Shown here piece after piece: positions 37,864-46,464 of a DNA stretch of 64,000 nucleotides. Source of the stretch: Streptomyces morookaense (GTDB taxonomy: Bacteria; Actinomycetota; Actinomycetes; Streptomycetales; Streptomycetaceae); contig NZ_JABBXF010000029.1 in the NCBI RefSeq assembly GCF_013030945.1, forward strand, positions 1 to 64,000, in the 5' to 3' direction. How positions within the stretch are numbered: the stretch's first letter is position 1; each line of letters opens with the position of its first letter. The position numbers were made by a program, and so were the translations under genes. The notes beneath the pieces are model-generated. The model was not told where the DNA came from. It did no database searches and was given only the letters and a program-made list of their open reading frames with translations.

Positions 37864-40518
37864 TCACTCCGCGGGCGTCGTCCGGGGAGCTCCGTAGTAG
37901 GCGGTCCGCATGATCTCCTGCATGTCGTCGAGCATCGGCATGCGGGGGTTGGCGGGGGCGCACTGGTCCTCGAAGGCGTTCAGGGCCTGGCGCGGCAGTG
38001 CACCGGTGAAGACGGTCTCGTCGATGCCGACGGCGCGGAAGGAGGGTTCGATGCCGACCGCGTCCCGCAGCCGTTCGACCGCGGCGGCGTAGGAGGCCAC
38101 CCCCTCCTCCGGGGTGTCCGCCGGGAGACCCAGCATCCGGGCGATGTCCTGGAAGCGCTGCGGGGCACGGTAGTTCTCGTACTTGGGCCAGCCGGTGAGC
38201 TTGCCGGGCACGGTGCCGTTGTAGCGGATGACGTGCGGCAGCAGGATCGCGTTGGTGCGCCCGTGCGCCACGTGGAAGGTGGCGCCGAGGGTGTGGGCCA
38301 TGGCGTGGACGATGCCGAGGAAGGCGTTGCCGAAGGCCATGCCGGCGATGGTGCTCGCGTTGTGGACCTTCTCCCGCGCGACGGGCTGTGCCGCCCGGTC
38401 GTTCACGGCCTGTTCGAGGTTGTCGAAGATCAGCCGGATGGCGTGCAGGGCGAGGCCGTCGGTGAAGTCGTTGGCGTAGACCGACACATACGCCTCGGTG
38501 GCGTGGGTGAGGGCGTCGAAGCCGCTGTCCGCGGCCAGGGCCGGGGGCAGGTCCTTGGTGAGCAGCGGGTCGACGATCGCGACGCTCGGGGTGAGCGCGT
38601 AGTCCGCCAGCGGGTACTTGCGGCCCGTGGCCGGGTCGGAGATGACCGCGAACGGGGTGACCTCCGCGCCGGTGCCGGAGGTGGTGGGGATGCACACCAG
38701 CCGGGCCCGCTTGCCGAGTTCGGGGAAGCGGAAGGCCCGCTTGCGGATGTCGGAGAACTTCTGCCGCATGTCGGAGAAGTCGACGTCCGGCTGTTCGTAC
38801 AGCAGCCACATGACCTTGGCCGCGTCCATGGGCGAGCCGCCGCCCAGGGCGATGATGGTGTCCGGGCGGAACTCGCGCATCAGGCGGGCTCCGCGCTGGA
38901 CGGAGTCGATGCTGGGCTCCGGTTCGACGTTGTCGATGATCTGCACCGTGACCGGTTCGGGCCGGTGCTGCAGCACGCGGTTGACGCGGTCGACGTAGCC
39001 GAGGCGGGTCATGGTGGCGTCGGTGACGACGGTGACCCTGCGGACCCCGGCCATGGCGGCGAGGTAGCGGATGGCCTGCGGCTCGAAGTAGATCTTCGGC
39101 GGCACCTTGAACCACTGGAGGTTGTTCCGCCGGGCGCTGACCCGCTTGATGTTCAGCAGGTTCGCCGCGGAGACGTTGTCGGAGACCGAGGTGTGTCCCC
39201 ACGACCCGCAGCCCAGGGTCAGCGACGGCAGCAGCTGGTTGTAGACGCCGCCGATCGCTCCTTGCGACGACGGGGCGTTGACGATGATGCGCACGGTCTT
39301 CATACGGCGGCCGTACTCCTCCGCCAGTGCCGGGTCGCCGGTGTGGATGACCGCGCTGTGGCCCTGCCCGTGGAAGGCGACCATGTCGGCGGCCAGGTCG
39401 AAGCCTTCGTGCTGCGAGCCCGCACGGAGCACGGTCAGCACCGGGCAGAGCTTCTCGCGGGTGAGGGGCTCGTCGGGGCCCACGCGGCCGGCCTCGGCGA
39501 GGATGACGGAGGTGTCCGCGGGGACGGTGAAGCCCGCCTGTCCGGCGATCCATGCCGGACTCCGTCCCACCGCGGCGGGGTTGACGCGGGTGCCGTCGGC
39601 GCCGGCCGGCGAGACGGGGAAGAGGAAGGCCTCCAGCTTCCGCTTCTCCTCCGCGCTGGCCACGTGGGCGTGCAGCGTGCGGAATTCCGCGAGCGCCTCG
39701 TCGTAGATCTCCGTGTCCAGGATGACGGCCTGTTCGGAGGCGCAGATCATGCCGTTGTCGAAGGACTTCGACAGCACCAGGTCGTTCACGGCACGGCGCA
39801 GATCGGCGCTGCGGTGCACGTAGGCGGGAACGTTGCCGGCGCCGACGCCGATGGCGGGCTTGCCCGCCGAATAGGCGGCCTTGACCATGCTGTTGCCTCC
39901 GGTGGCCAGGATCAGCGCGACTCCGGGATGGTTCATGAGTTCGCCGGTCGCCTCGATGGACGGGGCCTCGATCCACTGCACGCAGTGTTCGGGGGCGCCC
40001 GCCGCGACGGCCGCGTCCCGTACGACGCGGGCCGCCTCGGCGCTGCAGCGCTGGGCGGAGGGGTGGAAGGCGAAGACCACGGGGTTGCGGGTCTTCAGCG
40101 CGAGGAGGGCCTTGAAGACGGTGGTGGAGGTGGGGTTGGTGACCGGGGTCACCGCGCACACGACGCCCACCGGTTCGGCGATCGCGGTCATGCCGTCGGT
40201 GTCGTCGCGGGCGATGACGCCCACGGTCTTCATCCGGGACATGCTGTCCGTGACGTGCTCGCAGGCGAACATGTTCTTGGCGGCCTTGTCCTCGAAGACG
40301 CCCCGGCCGGTCTCCTCGACCGCCAGCCGGGCCAGGCCGGTGTGCTGGTCGAGGGCCGCGACCGAGGCCTTCGCGACGATGCGGTCCACCTGTTCCTGGG
40401 TGAAGGACTCGTAATCCGCCAGGGCCTTCAGTCCGTTGGTGACCAGGCGGTCGACGGCGATCGCCGTGTCGGAGGGCGCGTTGCCGGCGGCTCGTCGTCC
40501 GGTGTCCTGTCGTTTCAT
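37864..40518 (-). CDS. adhE: Bifunctional acetaldehyde-CoA / alcohol dehydrogenase
   Basis: AdhE (884 residues) reduces acetyl-CoA to acetaldehyde, then to ethanol, regenerating two NAD+. The N-terminal aldehyde dehydrogenase half carries AVTPVTNPTSTTVFK and the catalytic Cys in NGMICASEQAV. The C-terminal iron-dependent alcohol dehydrogenase half has GGGSPMDAAKVMW, TTSGTGAEVTPFAVI, and the metal-binding His region FDALTHATEAYVS … MAHTLGATFHVAHGRTNAILLPHVI. Length matches E. coli AdhE (891). ATG 40518 has GGAGAG upstream. A DevR-type box lies 123 bases upstream. It fits as the electron sink for pyruvate formate-lyase in the same window. Confidence 0.96.
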   Translation of the reverse strand: MKRQDTGRRAAGNAPSDTAIAVDRLVTNGLKALADYESFTQEQVDRIVAKASVAALDQHTGLARLAVEETGRGVFEDKAAKNMFACEHVTDSMSRMKTVGVIARDDTDGMTAIAEPVGVVCAVTPVTNPTSTTVFKALLALKTRNPVVFAFHPSAQRCSAEAARVVRDAAVAAGAPEHCVQWIEAPSIEATGELMNHPGVALILATGGNSMVKAAYSAGKPAIGVGAGNVPAYVHRSADLRRAVNDLVLSKSFDNGMICASEQAVILDTEIYDEALAEFRTLHAHVASAEEKRKLEAFLFPVSPAGADGTRVNPAAVGRSPAWIAGQAGFTVPADTSVILAEAGRVGPDEPLTREKLCPVLTVLRAGSQHEGFDLAADMVAFHGQGHSAVIHTGDPALAEEYGRRMKTVRIIVNAPSSQGAIGGVYNQLLPSLTLGCGSWGHTSVSDNVSAANLLNIKRVSARRNNLQWFKVPPKIYFEPQAIRYLAAMAGVRRVTVVTDATMTRLGYVDRVNRVLQHRPEPVTVQIIDNVEPEPSIDSVQRGARLMREFRPDTIIALGGGSPMDAAKVMWLLYEQPDVDFSDMRQKFSDIRKRAFRFPELGKRARLVCIPTTSGTGAEVTPFAVISDPATGRKYPLADYALTPSVAIVDPLLTKDLPPALAADSGFDALTHATEAYVSVYANDFTDGLALHAIRLIFDNLEQAVNDRAAQPVAREKVHNASTIAGMAFGNAFLGIVHAMAHTLGATFHVAHGRTNAILLPHVIRYNGTVPGKLTGWPKYENYRAPQRFQDIARMLGLPADTPEEGVASYAAAVERLRDAVGIEPSFRAVGIDETVFTGALPRQALNAFEDQCAPANPRMPMLDDMQEIMRTAYYGAPRTTPAE

Positions 40519-40640
40519 GGTGGGCTCTCCGTCGTCGGAAGTGCGCTGCCGGAGACGTCCGGCGCGGCTGTTCCGGGCGGTGTGCCTCGGCGGTCACCGC
40601 CCGCGCCCCCAGCGTTGCGCACGCCCCTCCGGTGCCCGGT

Positions 40641-40654
40641 GGTCCGAAGGTCCC
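40641..40654. promoter_or_regulatory. Candidate DevR/OsdR-type box in the adhE / CBS-BON gap
   Basis: GGTCCGAAGGTCCC, 123 bases before adhE and 173 bases before the CBS-BON gene. The 308-base gap also holds GGTGGTCC at 40638-40645 and 40667-40674 and its inverse GGACCACC at 40694-40701, so it may be a multi-site divergent promoter. Confidence 0.55.
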
Positions 40655-40826
40655 CGGTCGGGGCCCGGTGGTCCGTCGCCGGGGGCCGTCCGTGGACCAC
40701 CCGGCCCGGCGCTTCGGGCCGCCGGTCGGGGACGCTCGGCCCCTGCATCGGCCGGGCCCGCGCGCGAAGCTGGAAGGACGCCGCGTGTTCGCGGCGCACG
40801 AGGATCGGCGAGAGGGAAGGTCTGCG

Positions 40827-41441
40827 GTGAAGTCCCGGACAGTCGGTGAGGTGATGACGCGCGAGGTCGCCCATGCGTGCGGCGACACCACGTTCGCGGA
40901 TCTGATGCTTCTGCTCGACCGGCGGCGCGTCAGTGGTGTGCCGGTGGTGGACGACGACGACAAGGTGCTCGGCGTCGTCTCGGAAGCGGACCTGATCCGC
41001 CATCAGGCGGCCGGTGTGCGGGCGAACGGCCGGCCCGGCGCGGGGACGGTGCAGGGGCTGATGTCGACCCCTGCCGTCACCGTCCACCCGGAGCAACGGG
41101 TCTCGGACGCCGCGCGGGTCATGGAGCGCCACCACGTCAACCGCCTTCCGGTGGTGGACGAGGAGGACCGGCTGATCGGCATCGTCACGCGGCACGACCT
41201 GCTGCGGGTCTTCCTGCGGACGGACGAGGAGATCCGCGCCGACGTGGCGGAGATGCTCGGCCGCCCCCTCGGCCCGCCGCCCGGCTCCGTGGCCGTCTCC
41301 GTCGCGGACGGGGTGGTCACTCTGGACGGACGCGTGGACCGCGGCCCGGACGCCTGGGCCGCGATCCGGCTCGCCTGGCGGGTGGACGGCGTCATCGGCG
41401 TGGTGAACCGGCTGGTTCCCGCCGTGGAAACCGCGGACTGA
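40827..41441 (+). CDS. CBS-pair and BON domain protein, copy 1
   Basis: This 204-residue protein has two CBS domains (VGEVMTREVAHACGDTTFADLM … VLGVVSEADLIRH, then LMSTPAVTVHPEQRVSDAARVMERHHVNRLPVVD … IGIVTRHDLLRVF). A short C-terminal BON-like region follows (EMLGRPLGPPPGSVAVSVADGVVTLDGRV). CBS pairs bind adenine nucleotides and can sense energy charge. BON may bind lipids or other ligands. Such proteins belong to the M. tuberculosis DosR regulon (Hrp1 has a CBS pair). GTG start 40827 has GAGGGAAGG upstream. It is divergent from adhE and convergent with pflA. Confidence 0.87.
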   Translation: MKSRTVGEVMTREVAHACGDTTFADLMLLLDRRRVSGVPVVDDDDKVLGVVSEADLIRHQAAGVRANGRPGAGTVQGLMSTPAVTVHPEQRVSDAARVMERHHVNRLPVVDEEDRLIGIVTRHDLLRVFLRTDEEIRADVAEMLGRPLGPPPGSVAVSVADGVVTLDGRVDRGPDAWAAIRLAWRVDGVIGVVNRLVPAVETAD

Positions 41442-41455
41442 CGGCCCCGGTCGGG

Positions 41456-42199
41456 TCAGTCCGCCCTGAGCCCGTGCGCCCGGAACTGCTCGCACACCCG
41501 CTTCACCAGGTCCGGCTGCGGCGCCGGGGTGTCGCGCAGGGGGAAGGGCAGGCCGAGTGCCGTGTACTTGGCGGCGCCGAGCTTGTGGAACGGCAGGACG
41601 TCGACGCGTTCGACGGCGGACAGCCCCGCCACGAAGGCGGCCAGGCCGTCGACGTCGGCCTCCTGGTCGGTCCAGCCGGGGACGAGTACGTACCGCACCC
41701 AGACCGGGATCCCGAGCGCGTCCAGTCGCCGGGCGAAGCGCAGGGTGGGCGCCAACTCGCCGCCGGTGAGCCTGCGGTAGCGGGCGCTGTCGAAGGACTT
41801 GATGTCGAGCAGCACCAGGTCGGTGTCGCCGAGCAGGGCGTCGCCGGCCCGGTCCCCCAGGTTCCCCGAGGTGTCGAGGGCCGTGTGCAGGCCGGCCTCC
41901 TTGCACCGGCGCAGGATCTCGCCGGTGAAGGCGGGCTGGAGCAGGGGTTCGCCGCCGCTGAGGGTCACTCCCCCGCCCGAAGCGGCCAGGAATGCACGGC
42001 ACTTGGTGATCTCCGCCATCACCTCGTCCACGGTCGTCGTGCGGCCGTCGCGCATGTGCCAGGTGTCGGGGTTCTGGCAGTACAGGCAGCGCAGCGGGCA
42101 GCCGCTGGTGAACAGGACGAAGCGGGTACCGGGCCCGTCGACGCCGGTGGACAGGTCCCAGGAGTGGATCCTGCCCACCGGCGGTGCGGCGTTGTTCAC
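41456..42199 (-). CDS. pflA: Pyruvate formate-lyase activating enzyme (radical SAM)
   Basis: This 247-residue enzyme uses S-adenosylmethionine to create the glycyl radical on PflB. The radical SAM Cys triad is at Cys34, Cys38 and Cys41 in [15 protein letters not shown]. Other marks are [12 protein letters not shown] and [13 protein letters not shown]. coli PflA has 246 residues. The GTG start overlaps the pflB stop by four bases (GTGA). Like PflB, it is expected to be oxygen-labile. Confidence 0.95.
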   Translation of the reverse strand: MNNAAPPVGRIHSWDLSTGVDGPGTRFVLFTSGCPLRCLYCQNPDTWHMRDGRTTTVDEVMAEITKCRAFLAASGGGVTLSGGEPLLQPAFTGEILRRCKEAGLHTALDTSGNLGDRAGDALLGDTDLVLLDIKSFDSARYRRLTGGELAPTLRFARRLDALGIPVWVRYVLVPGWTDQEADVDGLAAFVAGLSAVERVDVLPFHKLGAAKYTALGLPFPLRDTPAPQPDLVKRVCEQFRAHGLRAD

Positions 42200-44457
42200 G
42201 CGGCACCGTGGAAGGTGCGGCTGATGACGTCCTGCTGCTGCTCGCGGGTGAGCCGGACGAAGTTCACGGCGTATCCGGAGACCCGGATGGTCAGGTCCGG
42301 GTACTTCTCCGGGTGTTCCATCGCGTCCTCCAGCGTGGCGCGGTCCAGGACGTTGACGTTCATGTGGAAGCCGCCGGAGGCCATGTAGCCGTCGAGCAGG
42401 CCCACCAGGTTCGTCACCCTGTCCTCGGGACTGCGTCCGAGACCGGCGGGGGTGATGGTGGAGGTCAGCGAGATGCCGTCGCGGGCCGCCTCGTAGGGGA
42501 GTTTGGCCACCGACAGGGCGGAGGCGGCCATGCCGTGCCGGTCCCGGCCGTTCATGGGGTTGGCGCCCGGAGCGAACGGCTGCCCGGCCCGGCGTCCGTC
42601 GGGGGTGTTGCCGGTGTGCTTGCCGTAGACGACGTTGGAGGTGATGGTGAGGACGGACTGGGTGTGCTCGGCGTCCCGGTACGTGGGATGCCGACGGATC
42701 TTGCCCATGAAGGACCGTACGAGCCCGACGGCGAGCTCGTCGGCACGGTCGTCGTTGTTGCCGTAGGCCGGGTAGTCGCCCTCCACCGCGTAGTCGACCG
42801 CGAGCCCGCTCTCGTCGCGGATCACCTTCACGCGCGCGTACTTGACCGCGGAGAGGCTGTCGGCGGCCACCGAGAGCCCGGCGATGCCGCAGGCCATGGT
42901 CCGGCGCACCGGGTGGTCGTGCAGCGCCATCTCGATGCGTTCGTAGGCGTACTTGTCGTGCATGAAGTGGATGACGTTGAGGGCGTCGACGTATGTGCCG
43001 GCGAGCCAGTCGAGGACACGGCCGTAGGCCTCCGTGAGCTCCTCGTAGTCCAGGTACTCGCCCGTCAACGGGGTCATGGGCGGGGCGACTTGTTCACCCG
43101 AGATCTCGTCCCGGCCGCCGTTGACCGCGTACAGCAGCGCCTTGGCGAGGTTGACGCGGGCTCCGAAGAACTGCATCTGCCTGCCCACGGCCATCGCCGA
43201 CACGCAGCAGGCGATGGCGGTGTCGTCGCCGGTGCAGGGCCGCATCAGCTCGTCGGACTCGTACTGGATGGAGCTGGTGTCGATGGAGACGCGGGCGCAG
43301 AAGCGCTTGAAGCCGTCGGGCAGACGGGGCGACCACAGCACGGTGAGGTTGGGCTCGGGTGCCGGTCCCAGGTTGTAGAGGGTCTGCAGGAAGCGGAAGG
43401 AGGTGCGGGTGACCAGGGGGCGGCCGTCGGTTCCGATGCCGCCGATGGACTCCGTCACCCAGGTGGGGTCGCCGGAGAACAGCTCGTCGTACTCGGGGGT
43501 GCGCAGGAAGCGGACGATGCGCAGCTTGATGACGAAGTCGTCGATCAGTTCCTGGGCACGCTCCTCGTCGATCCGGCCTTCGGCCAGGTCGCGTTCGAGG
43601 TAGATGTCGAGGAAGGTCGAGGTGCGGCCGAGCGACATGGCGGCGCCGTTCTGCTCCTTGACCGCCGCCAGGTAGCCCAGGTACAGCCACTGCACGGCCT
43701 CATGGGCGGTGGCGGCCGGACGGGAGACGTCGCAGCCGTAGCCGGCGGCCATGCGCGTGAGTTCGTCCAGGGCGCGCAGTTGTTCCGCCAGTTCCTCGCG
43801 GTCGCGGATCACGGCCTCGGTGGAGGGCTGGTCGTCGAGCAGTGCCCGTTCGGCCTGCTTGGCCTCGATCAGGCGGTCCACGCCGTACAGCGCCACGCGG
43901 CGGTAGTCGCCGATGATCCGGCCGCGGCCGTAGGCGTCGGGCAGCCCGGTGATGATGTGGGCCTTGCGGGCCCGGCGCATCGCGGGGGTGTAGGCGTCGA
44001 AGACACCGTCGTTGTGGGTCTTGCGGTAGGTGCCGAAGACCCTGGTGACGAACGGGTCGGGCTCGTACCCGAAGGCGCGGAGGCCGTTCTCCACCATACG
44101 CAGGCCGCCGTTGGGCATGATGGCGCGCTTGAGCGGGGCGTCGGTCTGCAGGCCGACGACGAGTTCGCGGTCGCGGTCGATGTAGCCGGGGGCGTGCGCG
44201 GTGATGGTGGAGGGCGTGGCGGCGTCGACGTCGAGGACGCCCTTGCGGCGTTCCTCGGGAAACAGTGCGGTCACCTTGCCCCACACGGCCCGGGTGCGCC
44301 CGGTCGGGCCTGCCAGGAAGGCGGAATCGCCTTCGTAGGGCGTGTAGTTGGCCTGGATGAAGTCGCGCACGTCCACGTGTTCGCGCCAGCACGTCCCGGC
44401 GAAGCCGCGCCAGGGCTGCGCGGAGGTGTCCACGGTCGGTTCGGCCACTGCGGTCAT
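42196..44457 (-). CDS. pflB: Formate C-acetyltransferase (pyruvate formate-lyase), glycyl radical enzyme
   Basis: This 753-residue enzyme cleaves pyruvate with CoA to formate and acetyl-CoA without producing NADH. The two active-site cysteines are Cys417-Cys418 in AIACCVSAM. The radical glycine is Gly728 in [13 protein letters not shown] near the C-terminus. Other pyruvate-type signatures are [10 protein letters not shown] and [22 protein letters not shown] ([15 protein letters not shown]). Length matches E. coli PflB (760), so this is a true PFL rather than a glycerol or choline enzyme. ATG 44457 has a GGAGA site. A DevR-type box lies about 173 bases upstream. Confidence 0.96.
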   Translation of the reverse strand: MTAVAEPTVDTSAQPWRGFAGTCWREHVDVRDFIQANYTPYEGDSAFLAGPTGRTRAVWGKVTALFPEERRKGVLDVDAATPSTITAHAPGYIDRDRELVVGLQTDAPLKRAIMPNGGLRMVENGLRAFGYEPDPFVTRVFGTYRKTHNDGVFDAYTPAMRRARKAHIITGLPDAYGRGRIIGDYRRVALYGVDRLIEAKQAERALLDDQPSTEAVIRDREELAEQLRALDELTRMAAGYGCDVSRPAATAHEAVQWLYLGYLAAVKEQNGAAMSLGRTSTFLDIYLERDLAEGRIDEERAQELIDDFVIKLRIVRFLRTPEYDELFSGDPTWVTESIGGIGTDGRPLVTRTSFRFLQTLYNLGPAPEPNLTVLWSPRLPDGFKRFCARVSIDTSSIQYESDELMRPCTGDDTAIACCVSAMAVGRQMQFFGARVNLAKALLYAVNGGRDEISGEQVAPPMTPLTGEYLDYEELTEAYGRVLDWLAGTYVDALNVIHFMHDKYAYERIEMALHDHPVRRTMACGIAGLSVAADSLSAVKYARVKVIRDESGLAVDYAVEGDYPAYGNNDDRADELAVGLVRSFMGKIRRHPTYRDAEHTQSVLTITSNVVYGKHTGNTPDGRRAGQPFAPGANPMNGRDRHGMAASALSVAKLPYEAARDGISLTSTITPAGLGRSPEDRVTNLVGLLDGYMASGGFHMNVNVLDRATLEDAMEHPEKYPDLTIRVSGYAVNFVRLTREQQQDVISRTFHGAA

Positions 44458-44629
44458 CTTCTGTCTCCGTACTCGTCGGCGACGCCGGTCGCGGCGGTCG
44501 GGCCGGCGTCCGCACAGCCGATGCTCGTCGCCCGGCCCCGGCTGCGCACAGGGCCGCCGGGGTCCGGCTCCCCGCCGACCGGTCCCCTTCCGGGGCGCCG
44601 GTGGCGGGTCGCAGGTCCCGGGGCGGGAA

Positions 44630-44642
44630 GGACTTTCGGCCC
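44630..44642. promoter_or_regulatory. Candidate DevR/OsdR-type box upstream of pflB
   Basis: GGACTTTCGGCCC, whose left half GGACTTT is identical to the mycobacterial DosR half-site. It lies 173 bases upstream of pflB, just past the stop of the stress-protein gene. Confidence 0.5.
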
Positions 44643-44651
44643 GGAAGCCGG

Positions 44652-45554
44652 TCACGGCGTCGGGCCGCTGCGGGTGTCCGGCACGAGCGCCACGGGGCAG
44701 TGCGCGTGGTGCAGCAGGGTGTGGGTGACGGGCCCGAGCTGGAGGCCGAGCCGGCGGGCGCGGCGGTGGGCGGAGACCACGACGACGTCGGCCGTCCGGC
44801 TCGCCTCGGTGAGCGCGTGCCCGGCACCGAGGCACATGGCCACCGTGTCGACCTCGACCCCGGGGTGTTCGCCGCGCAGGGCGGCGACCGCGTACTCCGG
44901 CACGGCCTCGGCGGACTTCGCCAGCAGTTGCACGTCGTCCCACTGCAACGGCGCCGGGGGGCACAGGCTCGGGGCCGCGGGGTAGCGCCAGGCGTGCAGC
45001 ACGCGCAGAACCGCACCGCGGCGGGCCGCTTCCTCGAAGCCGAAGCGGAGCGCGCCGAGGTCGGCCTCCGACTCCAGGCCCACCAGGACGCAGTTCCGCT
45101 CGTTCGTCGCCGAACCGCGGACGACGAGCAGGGGGCCGGTGCAGTGGGCGGCCACGCGCAGGGTGACCGATCCCAGCAGCAGCTCGCCGAAGCCTCCGTG
45201 GCCGCGGGTGCCGACGACGGTCAGTGCTGCGGTGCGTCCGGCGCGCACCAGTGCCCTGGCGGCGGGCTCTGTGGTCAGCGTCGGCACGACGGGCAGGTGG
45301 CGTGCGCGGCCGTGTACGCGGGTGACGGCCCGGTCCAGGGAGGCGCGGGACAGCTGGTGGAGCGAGGGGCCGCCGGGTGCCATGGCCATGTCGGGAGACC
45401 GGTGTCTGCCCCAGGGCCAGCCGCACAGGATCTCCAGGGTGGTTCCGCGCCGTAAGGCCTCGTCGGCGGCGAGGTCCAGCGCGGGAAGGGCGCGTGCCGA
45501 GCCGTCGAAGCCGACCAGGACCCGGCTCTTGCGGGCAGTGGTGGCACCGGACAT
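44652..45554 (-). CDS. Tandem universal stress protein, copy 1
   Basis: This 300-residue protein has two Usp domains. The first starts [23 protein letters not shown] and ends with the ATP-binding loop [31 protein letters not shown]. The second starts [22 protein letters not shown] and ends [30 protein letters not shown]. The first domain keeps GxRGHGG(9x)G(S/T), the ATP-binding signature; the second has a degenerate one. Tandem Usp proteins are prominent in DosR/OsdR regulons. ATG 45554 has GAGGAGA upstream. The candidate box at 45651-45664 lies 97 bases upstream. Confidence 0.9.
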   Translation of the reverse strand: MSGATTARKSRVLVGFDGSARALPALDLAADEALRRGTTLEILCGWPWGRHRSPDMAMAPGGPSLHQLSRASLDRAVTRVHGRARHLPVVPTLTTEPAARALVRAGRTAALTVVGTRGHGGFGELLLGSVTLRVAAHCTGPLLVVRGSATNERNCVLVGLESEADLGALRFGFEEAARRGAVLRVLHAWRYPAAPSLCPPAPLQWDDVQLLAKSAEAVPEYAVAALRGEHPGVEVDTVAMCLGAGHALTEASRTADVVVVSAHRRARRLGLQLGPVTHTLLHHAHCPVALVPDTRSGPTP

Positions 45555-45650
45555 GTCTGTCTCCTCGGGTCCTCGGGACTGAGGTGCGGGACGAGGCCAG
45601 CGTCCGCCGCGCGCCCGGAGTGCGGCAGGGGCCGGCCCGGACCGCCGGGT

Positions 45651-45664
45651 GGGCCGACCGGCCC
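45651..45664. promoter_or_regulatory. Candidate DevR/OsdR-type box between stress protein and DevR copy 2
   Basis: GGGCCGACCGGCCC, palindromic except for the central two bases. It is 97 bases upstream of the stress protein ATG and 86 bases upstream of the regulator GTG on the other strand. This suggests autoregulation. Confidence 0.6.
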
Positions 45665-45749
45665 ATGGCGGCTTGTACTGCTTTGGCCCATCCTCGGAAG
45701 CAGGAGACGTGCGCAGGGCACGGGAACGAGCCGACGGGAGCCGGGAGCT

Positions 45750-46442
45750 GTGGACAGGTCAAGGACGTTCTCGGCGGAGCAGCCGGTCCGGGTGTTCCTG
45801 CTGGACGACCACGAGGTCGTCCGGCGCGGCATCCAGGATCTGCTGGACGCCGAGGACGACATCACGGTCGTCGGCGACGCGGGCACCATCGCCCAGGCGC
45901 TCGTCCGGGGTCCGGCCCTCCGGCCGGACGTCGCGGTGCTGGACGTGCGGCTGCCGGACGGTGACGGCATCACGGTCTGCCGGGAGCTGCGGTCGCGGAT
46001 GCCCGGTCTGGCCTGCCTGATGCTCACCTCGTTCGACGACGACGACGCGCTGCTCGACGCGATCATGGCGGGGGCCGCCGGCTACGTCCTCAAGCAGATC
46101 AAGGGCTCCGACCTGGTGACCGCCGTCCGCACGGTCGCGACCGGCCAGTCGATGCTCGACCCCGCCACCACCGCCCGTCTGATGACCACGCTGCGCGGGG
46201 CGCAGGACGCCGGGAGCGAGCCGGAGGACGAGCGGCTGGCAGACCTCTCCCCGCGCGAGCGCGACATCCTCGCGCTGATCGGCGAGGGGCTGACGAACCG
46301 TCAGATCGGTGAGCGGCTCTTCCTCTCGGAGAAGACGGTCAAGAACCACATCTCCCGGCTGCTCGCCAAGCTGGGCGTGGAGCGGCGCATCCAGGCGGCC
46401 GTGATCGCCACGGAGGCGGCCAAGGGCGGCAACACGCCGTAG
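45750..46442 (+). CDS. NarL/DevR-type response regulator, copy 2 (OsdR-like)
   Basis: This 230-residue regulator is a close relative of the one at 35849-36574. It has [13 protein letters not shown], phospho-acceptor Asp in [13 protein letters not shown], Thr in [12 protein letters not shown], Lys in GYVLKQI, and the DNA-binding [47 protein letters not shown]. The recognition helix block (SEKTVKNH) matches DosR closely. It is convergent with the GAF-GAF kinase 22 bases away, the usual partner arrangement in a DevRS/OsdKR-type system. Start is GTG 45750. Confidence 0.92.
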   Translation: MDRSRTFSAEQPVRVFLLDDHEVVRRGIQDLLDAEDDITVVGDAGTIAQALVRGPALRPDVAVLDVRLPDGDGITVCRELRSRMPGLACLMLTSFDDDDALLDAIMAGAAGYVLKQIKGSDLVTAVRTVATGQSMLDPATTARLMTTLRGAQDAGSEPEDERLADLSPRERDILALIGEGLTNRQIGERLFLSEKTVKNHISRLLAKLGVERRIQAAVIATEAAKGGNTP

Positions 46443-46446
46443 GAGG

Positions 46447-46464
46447 GCGCCCCGTCAGGGGCGC
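46447..46464. terminator. Hairpin between DevR copy 2 and the sensor kinase
   Basis: GCGCCCC-GTCA-GGGGCGC lies in the 21-base gap between the two stop codons. It may end both transcripts. Confidence 0.6.
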
